From: Opisthocomus hoazin | Taxonomy: Eukaryota; Chordata; Aves; Opisthocomiformes; Opisthocomidae | Assembly: GCF_030867145.1 (NCBI RefSeq) | Contig: NC_134440.1 | Location: forward strand, 806,001-870,000 | DNA: 64,000 nt | Direction of reading: 5' to 3' | Part shown: one piece after another, positions 57,401-64,000 of the stretch | Numbering within the stretch: position 1 is the first letter of the stretch | Layout of the letters: the number at the start of each line of letters is the position of its first letter | Translations under genes and position numbers: made by a program | The notes under the pieces: generated by a model | The model's database searches: none | Told to the model about the DNA's origin: nothing | What the model saw: the letters and a program-made list of their open reading frames with translations, nothing else

Positions 57401-60400
57401 GGGGCCTCCCCCCGGGCTGCAGCGGGCTCTGCATCCAGCCCCCGCAGCGAGCGGGGCCCTCGGCTCGTCCCAGCAACGTATCACGAAGGCAGCGCCGTCA
57501 TTAGCAATGCCAGGGTAACAGCACCTCCAGCAAGGCCTCCATCTTGGCACCTATTAATTATTTCTGCCTGCATTTAAGCATCTATTTAGGAAGGTCTTTC
57601 AGATAACGCTTTGTATTTACAGTTTGAATTCATTCAAACATCACCCGACTGCATTTTTACCAGCAAAGGTTTCTCACTCTCTCCCACCCTTGTATTTAAT
57701 ATCATCCGCCATGAACATGCACAGCCCTCCCTGGGGAATTGCCAGCTACAGCCCCCAGAAGTGTGTCAGCTGGTTTCTTTTTTTAAACCCTGTTCACTTC
57801 GATAATTTGAGAAAGGTTAAAAAAAGAACAAGTAGTTTTCAGGCAGGAAGCTTGGTAACCATTCCCCCTCGGCAGGCACGAGTGCCCCCAGGGCTCTTCT
57901 GGGCTCCTCGCTGGGGGAAACGGCCCTGGCTCCTCACAGCGAGCCCTCGGGGCTGGTGAGCAAGCCCCCTGCTCGCTGCCTTGCCAAATTCTTTTGTGCC
58001 TGGGACTCCTCAGCAAGAAACACTGCTAAGGAGGAGCACAAGTTTTTAAAGCTGCCTTTACCCATTAATTTAGCTTGTTATTACCAGCTAAGCACCAGGC
58101 CTCCACCATGCTCTGGAAAGCCTGCTCTGCAGCAGAGCACGGGAGCAGCAGCGACGCCTCGGCAGGTTGGCAAAGCACCGCAGCCTTCCTCAGCGACCAG
58201 GCTCTGCAGCGTGGACTGGGGAGCACGCAGCCAGCCCTGCCCTTCAGCCACGCTGGAGCAGTCGTTACTGGGCACAGTACCCACGTCGGTTCTTCCAAGG
58301 CACTTGGGCTGCACGAGCAGACTGTTTTGTGTAATACACTGCTTTAAAAGACTGCCCTTCAAGTGCGGCACAGCATAACCAAAAGCCAGAGCAGTATCAG
58401 TTAAAGGAAGAAAAAAAGCAGGATAAAGCAATCTAGTGTGTTCTTTTAACGCAAAAAGGGTGGGCAGGAGTCACGGAGACCATCAGAAACCCTCTCGGTG
58501 CCTTCACAAACCACACCGCAGTCTCCTGCCCCATTCTGGTCAGAACTGCCAGGAATGCATCCCCCGGGCTCAGCCCCTCCGGCAGTGTCAATCCTCCCCG
58601 TTACTGAGCTGCCGCACTTGGAGGATCGAGGCGAGAACGAGAGCTCATTTTTCACCAGCATCGGGCACATGCATCAACCCTGTCCGAGCCAAGGCACACG
58701 GTCCCAGCGGGTCTCGGGACGGCAGCGCCCGTTTCAGAGCCCCACGCCAGCCGTCGGTCCGGGCAGCGGCACCCCACGTCATCAAAGCTGCTGGCACTCC
58801 ACAGCACAGCGCAGCAGGACACAGGTGTGACAGATCAAAGGGGACAGCCTGGATGGCACAGACTTTTACCGTTTTAGTGCGTTGTGTCGCAGAACTGCGC
58901 AGGTTCTTACGATCCGTGGCGCACACAAGCTGGGGTCAAGGACCAGCTGGAGGAACTCAGACCAGCACTCACCTGACTTCGCTCCAGGCGAATGAGACAG
59001 GGGCTGGGTAGAACACTCTTAACTTTTATCCACATGTACAGAAGAGGAAGAAAAGGGCAGTTTGGCCAGTTCAACTTTTTGATGGTCCGTTTTAAAGATG
59101 GGACTTGAAAGTGGGCAGGAGAAAACCCCAATCCAACTGAGTTAGGGTCACAAAGTTTGATCCCTATGGTGTAACTCCAGCTAACACAAGGCTCAAAATT
59201 CTCCCAGTACCTTTACAGTTTACTGGAGAGCAGGTAAGGGTTAATGGACCAAAGTTAAATATTTCACCAGTACCAGAGTGCAAACTTCCTGCAAGGAAAC
59301 TTGGATCCACTCACTCCACGCCTTCTCCACCCCTCCACAGAGCGATTCAAACCCCACCACCCCCTCTTTACAGCACCAGCACTCCGAGCCCCAGGGGTCA
59401 GGCCCAACGAGCCACAGGTTTGGGATCCACCTGGATGCAAGTTAGGGCAACAAAAATCACAGCCCTTCACAGAACAGCAATCAAGAGCCTTAATTAAGCA
59501 CCACAACCCAGGTGTTTTAACCATCCTGCACAGAATAGTCTCTGCAGAATACCACAGACATTGCAAATAAAAGGCAACATCTGCTCATTAGGGCTTTTAT
59601 TAGCCATTCTGTTCCACAAAGGAATCTCTGCAGCTGGAGACCTTCCCCCATCACCTCAGGCTGCATTTCCCACCCACACCCCCCAGCAGGGCTGGTTCGA
59701 CTCCACAGCTCCCCATCAGTCACTGGTCAATGTTCTCCAAGTTTTGAAGAATGACCAGTTGTTCAGACTGCACTTTCTTACTCACTCACCTGGGCAGCTC
59801 ATTCTCTGCCCCACCTGTACAGGGCACCTTCCTGGCCTGAATCAGACCAGTGAAACCAGTTACTCCCTACCAGAGATCTCTTACCAGCCTTTCCAAAGCC
59901 TGCTGAAGCCTGATCACAGTACAGCTCAGTACTGCTTCAACACCTGTCTTGCTCCACTTCTCACCCCCCAGCACCTAACAGCTTTCACCTGAGGAAGCTG
60001 CTCTACTAGAAAATTCCAGGACAAAAAAAAAAAAAAGCAAAGTTAATCTCCTAATACCCAAATTAGACAAAAGTCATTTTTAACACAAGTGATCCTAGAA
60101 CCCAAACTGTAAATTTTGCCTTTGAGTTACAAATAACCACCTCAGTGAGATGGGACACCTGGGGCAACTCTACCTTGAGCCAAGTACTTGACCACAGAAG
60201 TCATCGGCTGCAGGCCAGGCGCCCCATGCCCCAGCTGGGGATCGCAGCATGTGAAGCTCTGCAGCCTGCAGCCACTTCTGTGAGCAGCAGAACCATCACA
60301 CCCCAGCCTTCATCAGCAGAACAGTTTTAGCAACACTAATGTGTACAGAAATAAATAATTTTTTAAGCTGAAAGGCTTTAGCATTTAAATGCAAACGAGA

Positions 60401-60768
60401 CTGTTGCATTTGTCACCATCTCACCTGGCAGCAGCAGCTCCCGTCCTGTGCCAGCACTGACTCCTTGTTTCTGTAACTGCTCATCCCACAGCTCCCTTCA
60501 GAGGCAGCTGCTTCACTACCCAAGTTTTGCAGACACACAAACTTAATGTAATGAGGCCACTTAATTCCAGGTTACAATGACAATTAAATCTCTTCCTCAA
60601 ACTTGCCCTTAAATACAGGTCACCCTCTCTGTCCACCTCCCCAGCCAGAACAGCATTAGTTCATTTTCTACTTTTAACTCGGCTGTACACCAGGTAACAT
60701 TTCTGTTGCATGCCTTGGCCTCCATTGAGTATTCTTACTTTTCCCCGCAAAAGTACTACACAGGTTTG
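57401..60768. other. Intergenic DNA between FAM174C and CIRBP
   Basis: Ordinary AT-balanced, repeat-poor DNA. Three CAG|GTGAG minus-strand donor-like sites occur with exon ends at 58,973, 59,790 and 60,425, but I cannot define matching exons. A plus-strand poly-A run lies at about 60,025-60,038. No known protein is encoded. Confidence 0.45.
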
Positions 60769-60925
60769 TATTGTCCACATTCCAGTACTTTATTCTAGCT
60801 TAATTGTTTCCTTGATCAATTGACCTATATAAAAATCGGTTACAACACTGCCCAGAGCTCTCCACCTCCACCACTCCAGTCAGCGGCTGTTTGTCCTTCT
60901 GGGTCTTCTCTGAGGCATTTCATTG
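60769..60925 (-). other. Candidate alternative terminal exon downstream of CIRBP
   Basis: Minus strand: a strong acceptor (TTATTTTTATTTCAG|CAATG at 60,926/60,925) opens an exon that runs to an AATAAA at 60,794-60,789, with a GTG/T-rich stretch after it; cleavage is expected near 60,770. It pairs with the exon at 61,099-61,202 through a 173-bp GT-AG intron. Joined to that exon after the CIRBP exon at 63,725, this exon is entirely 3' UTR. Read alone it could encode NEMPQRRPRRTNSR before a stop, but that frame is blocked upstream. Confidence 0.5.
60789..60794 (-). terminator. Minus-strand AATAAA poly(A) signal
   Basis: Context AGAATAAAGTACTGG on the minus strand, 131 nt after the acceptor at 60,925. 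Confidence 0.55.
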
Positions 60926-61098
60926 CTGAAATAAAAATAAGACAGTGAATTTAAAAGCAGAGAAAGTCTATGTAGATTTTCACCTAGAAACCACTGGTCA
61001 GACTTTGGCACTGACAGAACAACGCCGTCAACCAGATGGCCAAACCCTCTGGCTCGGGAAAACCCGGCGGTGAGGAGCAGACCGAACAGAGCCCTTAC

Positions 61099-61202
61099 CT
61101 GGTTGGCAACCTCATGCCTTGGTCCTGCTTCCTCGAACAAACGCTCTCCTTCCTCGGAATCCCCGCTCAGCTTCCCTGGCGAGCGCCCATCTCCTCTTCA
61201 GC
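61099..61202 (-). other. Candidate alternative penultimate exon (possible CIRBP C-terminus)
   Basis: A 104-nt minus-strand exon with acceptor CTCTGCTTTGGCAG|GC and strong donor AACCAG|GTAAGGG. The CIRBP exon 63,725-63,809 ends in phase 2 (AG); spliced directly to this exon it reads R-LKRRWALAREAERGF and RGRRAFVRGSRTKA then TGA at 61,114-61,112, only 13 nt before the last junction, so the mRNA should escape nonsense-mediated decay. That would swap the usual SQGGYGD...DSYATHNE tail for another Arg/Gly-containing one. Entry from the exon ending at 63,531 would instead stop at once (G then TGA). Supported only by splice signals and phase. Confidence 0.4.
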
Positions 61203-62369
61203 CTGCCAAAGCAGAGATGCATTAACACAAATATCAAAGGGAGCCTTTCCATCGCCACCCACCTCCCCAACACAGGTCACGTCATATACGAGGGTTTCAC
61301 AAGCCATTCGCTGAACCCATCACACCACAGAAGCACAGTCTGGGAAAACTGTTCCAGGGCCGGCTGACGCCTTTGACACGCCAGGCAATGTATCATTTGA
61401 TCCCTAAGCAGAGAGTTAACCACTTTGACATGGCTGCTTAGGAAGTGTGGGCTATGGGAAAAAGTTAATGGCAACAAGTAGGATGGCAAAGAAAGCTACA
61501 ATTAAAGTGAGCAACTTAATGAAGTCTAGGAAGATTCTCAATAGATGAACACATATCAAGTCAGGGAATTCATTTCCCATCTTGCTTCCATACCTACTAG
61601 CAAGACACGACTGCATGCCCAACTCTGATCTGTGGAACTCAAGTTGTGCCACAAGCCAAAGGTTGCATACGGCATGGGTTAAAATTTTTCCATCAGTTGA
61701 CCAAAATTGTCAAAGGAATATTTCACAGGTACATTAGACTTTCAAATGAGCTCTCAACAAGAGGAAGGATGCGGACATGAGCAAAAGGAGTTACCTCGAA
61801 TTACAGGACTATTTCCACATATGAACTAGCCAAGAGAGCAGCTTTCGTCTCAGAGGTTTCTGTTGGAGGCACAACACTTCTTTTCTCCAAGGACACTGCA
61901 GTTTCCATATGCTAGCAAAGAATTCTTAGAACTTGTAAGGCAATGACAAAGCTAGCTAGTTACGGCAATTTACCTACCATTGAACACTTGTCAAGCTACT
62001 AACTAGTCCAGTTACTAAAGGACTGACTCTTCACTACAGCTTCTCAGTGTAGGCTATTTCAGTGTTTTAAGAAAACATCAATTATCCTACCTACCACTAG
62101 CATTCCCTGGACTTCGGCTTTGAGTAGCAGCACATCCTAAGGTGTACACTCTCCGTCCTCTGCCTCTAGGCAAGTCTGACTATTCTTATGTGAAAGTATG
62201 TTGACGAGTTCGCATGCCAAGACCAATTCAGATTAAATTCTAGCAACTGGTCAGTAAATCTGGCTTGCTCTTACACTATCACTGGTCTTCTCTGGCATCC
62301 TCTATCACTCAGACTGTTCTTCATCTTCCAGGATTGTGTTGTGCAATGAAATGTAAATGTCAGGAGCAG
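61203..62369. other. DNA downstream of the proximal CIRBP 3' end
   Basis: AT-balanced, unique. Weak minus-strand donor-like sites at 61,794, 61,975 and 62,090 and short open stretches (for example a RGRGRRVYTLGCAATQS-like frame near 62,100-62,170) are present but lack convincing acceptors. May be intron of an extended CIRBP transcript. Confidence 0.35.
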
Positions 62370-63090
62370 AGTTCATTTCAGACGGTCTTTTAATAGGCTT
62401 CGTAAAGCCAAAGAAAACTGTATACAAGAATCCTTTACCACTTCAAATACAATATCAATGGAATATGCATATTTCTTCCAGTAAAAAAGGACAATATAAA
62501 TAAACATTTTCAAGAACCTCTTTTATGGTAAGTTTGCAAGTCTATTTCTGGGTAATTTACATCATTACAACAGTAAAAATACCGTTATGCAGGTTGAACA
62601 TACAAGCGAGTTTCTCTTTAGATATATCAAGGTGGTTTGCCTTCCAATTTGTACCCAGGCTGCATTCCTACCTTGCTACACTAAAGGAATGTTACAAAAG
62701 ACGAAGGTAATGCACTTAAAAAAAAAAAGTCCACAGCTTGTTCAGCTTCCAGTGAACATTGAATTCAAGGTCCTTTCTATCTCAAAAGAAACTGAATTGG
62801 GGCCCCAACTTTAAAAAAAACACCTTGGCTCATCATGAAGGACAAAATAAAATCTGAAGTGCTTTCAAAAAAGATTAAAAACACTCAAAAGCAGAGCTTT
62901 CTTAAAGAAAAGTCTAATTAGACCATCTTATATCAGAAGCTGTCAGGCTGTGTTTGACAAGATTAGAACTGATAATACTACAAAAGTGAAAATACAAGTA
63001 GATGTACTACACAATAACGATTTCAGCGAAGCTCCAAAAATCTTTATAAATACAGCCATTGGAAGGACGATCTTGAGTCAGGAAGGATTT
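62370..63090 (-). other. CIRBP: CIRBP 3' UTR (proximal form)
   Basis: AT-rich, non-coding sequence following the stop codon of the ATHNE exon. ATTAAA on the minus strand at 62,393-62,388 is the likely signal, giving a UTR of about 0.7 kb, similar to the length I expect for mammalian CIRBP. No canonical AATAAA was seen between 62,370 and 63,090. Confidence 0.5.
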
Positions 63091-63107
63091 TTACTCGTTG
63101 TGTGTAG
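63091..63107 (-). CDS. CIRBP: CIRBP, last coding exon (ATHNE)
   Basis: Acceptor TGTCCTCAG|CT at 63,108/63,107 follows a good pyrimidine tract. The two first bases complete GCT with the G left by the previous exon, giving A-T-H-N-E then TAA (63,093-63,091). This is exactly the mammalian CIRBP C-terminus, which fixes both the gene and the frame. Confidence 0.9.
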
Positions 63108-63530
63108 CTGAGGACAAGAAGCAGGCACAATTGTAAAGGCACTGAAGCATAGACAAGTTCCAGCATTTTACTCCCTTGCATTATTTCAGAAGCTAGTGCT
63201 AGTTCGCTACACCGTAAGAGAACTCCCCCACCCTTGATTAAAGTTTGTTAGGGCATCCGAGTTTTGTCTTAGTCTCAAGCTCGAGGAACGTATTTTAAAA
63301 ACTTGCTTTGCCTTAGATCCAAGCAACTCCTACACATGCATTACAAATTAGAAATTTAAACGGCACAACCACGTCCAAAGCCTGACAGATTGGTTCTTAC
63401 GGGCAAGAACAGAATAGCGGTACGGTCCAACCGAGCCTTACAGTACTTCCAGACTCGAGCGCAAGGTCAGAAGGTTTAGAGAGTTCCTACAGCATACGTA
63501 CTCATCACTCCCGTTTGAACCAGGACTTAC
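63108..63530 (-). other. CIRBP: CIRBP last coding intron
   Basis: A 423-bp GT-AG intron. If retained, the frame continues from DSYG with KSWFKRE and stops at TGA 63,507-63,505. Confidence 0.75.
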
Positions 63531-63595
63531 CGTAACTGTCATAGCTGTCTCTGTAGGATCCTCCTGAAGACCTGTCGCCATAGCCACCTTGACTC
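63531..63595 (-). CDS. CIRBP: CIRBP, penultimate coding exon (SQGGYGD...DSYDSY)
   Basis: 65 nt encoding SQGGYGDRSSGGSYRDSYDS and Y, with donor TACG|GTAAGTCC. It is the Ser/Tyr/Gly-rich end of the low-complexity tail, which helps RNA binding and condensate formation in this family. The acceptor is a NAGNAG pair (AG at 63,600-63,599 and 63,597-63,596): the proximal choice from 63,595 gives NSRSQ as in the family, the other (63,598) would insert one Ser. Confidence 0.92.
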
Positions 63596-63724
63596 CTGCT
63601 GTGAGAAACATTCACAAGCTTTGTATTTGCTCAACTGCTCCTGGAGCCTCTTAACACTTCTGTCCAACAGGCAGTGGGCTTCACGAGCCCGCCAACAACC
63701 CGCCAGCGGCCACGATGACTTTAC
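63596..63724 (-). other. CIRBP: CIRBP intron
   Basis: 129-bp GT-AG intron between donor AGCAG|GTAA and the NAGNAG acceptor. Confidence 0.85.
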
Positions 63725-63809
63725 CTGCTATTATAGTAGTCTCTGGAGCCATTATATCCTCCACTTCTGGAATCAAATCTGCTTCCGCCGTAGCCTCTGT
63801 CTCCACCTC
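63725..63809 (-). CDS. CIRBP: CIRBP, coding exon of the RGG/YGG-rich tail
   Basis: 85 nt from acceptor TTCAAG|GA to donor AGCAG|GTAA, encoding [20 protein letters not shown] and GSRDYYNS. This matches the human [20 protein letters not shown] region with a few conservative changes. The arginine-glycine and tyrosine-glycine motifs bind RNA and are targets of arginine methylation in the family. It ends in phase 2. Confidence 0.94.
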
Positions 63810-63901
63810 CTTGAACAGACACAGGATTGTGGGGGTTTTTCAAGTGTTCTGACAAACGCCATCGCCGCTTCAGGCACCGCAGGTCAGTCATGCACACTCA
63901 C
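63810..63901 (-). other. CIRBP: CIRBP intron
   Basis: 92-bp intron; donor GAGAG|GTGAGTG. Confidence 0.85.
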
Positions 63902-64000
63902 CTCTCGAGAAGCCACGGCCCCGACCTCTGCCGCCACGGAAAAAGCCTCTGCCCCCTGAAGCCCCCCCTCTGTATCCACGAGATCTGTTCTCTGATGATT
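63902..64000 (-). CDS. CIRBP: Cold-inducible RNA-binding protein, partial exon (continues past right edge)
   Basis: CIRBP is a stress-induced nucleocytoplasmic RNA-binding protein with one N-terminal RRM and a glycine/arginine-rich tail. The visible part encodes SSENRSRGYRGGASGGRGFF followed by RGGRGRGRGFSR, the start of the RGG region just after the RRM; human has SSDNRSRGYRGGSAGG at the same place. The frame begins with the last two bases of a Lys codon at the window edge, and the exon ends one base into a Gly codon. The RRM, start codon and promoter are outside the window. Confidence 0.95.

Noticed and set aside
61452-61652. 66-residue minus-strand frame ending in a hydrophobic stretch (LLRIFLDFIKLLTLIVAFF)
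   Set aside because: AT-rich chance frame; no splice context, no family recognised.
61795-61912. Short minus-strand frame METAVSLEKRSVV...YVEIVL between AG and GT sites
   Set aside because: Weak donor (GAG|GTAACT) and weak acceptor; length and context compatible with chance.
63621-63959. 112-residue plus-strand frame opposite CIRBP
   Set aside because: Antisense shadow of the CIRBP exons.

Overview
This window looks like vertebrate nuclear DNA, most probably from a bird. Three genes can be named from their protein sequence, all on the minus strand and in one order: CIRBP (only its 3' part, at the right edge), FAM174C (complete coding region, two coding exons) and EFNA2 (exon 1 only). This CIRBP-FAM174C-EFNA2 order and orientation matches the conserved block on human 19p13.3. 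Support for a bird: a CR1-type retroposon 3' end near 50.9 kb, very high GC, many short-unit minisatellites, compact introns in the housekeeping genes, and an ephrin-A2 first exon close to what I remember of the chicken protein. I cannot assign the species; a microchromosome like chicken chr28 is the natural comparison.

Layout. 1-29,855 is the 3' continuation of EFNA2 beyond exon 1; no ephrin exon 2 is seen, so at least 29.8 kb of intron 1 is present and exons 2 onward lie beyond the left edge. The intron is GC-rich, studded with tandem arrays (G-rich 12/18-bp, 25/26-bp, 15-bp and 53-bp units) and interrupted by short AT-rich, non-repetitive islands with homeodomain-type motifs. 29,856-29,977 is EFNA2 coding exon 1, followed upstream by its CpG-island promoter with a dense GC-box cluster (to about 30.6 kb). 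30.7-55.5 kb is mainly intergenic: further minisatellites (20-bp, 5-bp, 31-bp, 33-bp, 15-bp, C-rich), several AT-rich islands that look like conserved regulatory DNA, one CR1 remnant, and two minus-strand AATAAA signals at 51.3-51.5 kb. FAM174C occupies 55.8-56.9 kb; its short intron is mostly a 51-52-bp minisatellite and its upstream region carries a 20-bp tandem repeat in which most units contain a YY1-like core. From about 57.2 kb to the right edge base composition falls to ordinary AT-balanced DNA. CIRBP exons for the RGG-rich tail lie at 63.09-64.0 kb with a 3' UTR running to about 62.37 kb.

Beyond the standard gene models, the most interesting signal is a well-formed minus-strand intron and polyadenylation signal at 60.77-61.20 kb, downstream of the usual CIRBP end. 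Its penultimate exon is in phase with an upstream CIRBP exon and would give an alternative Arg/Gly-rich C-terminus. The other notable signals are the FAM174C stop codon lying inside a splice donor, the YY1-core array, and the string of AT-rich islands around EFNA2, a gene with graded expression in the embryonic midbrain. No CRISPR, prokaryotic, plasmid or clear viral features are present.
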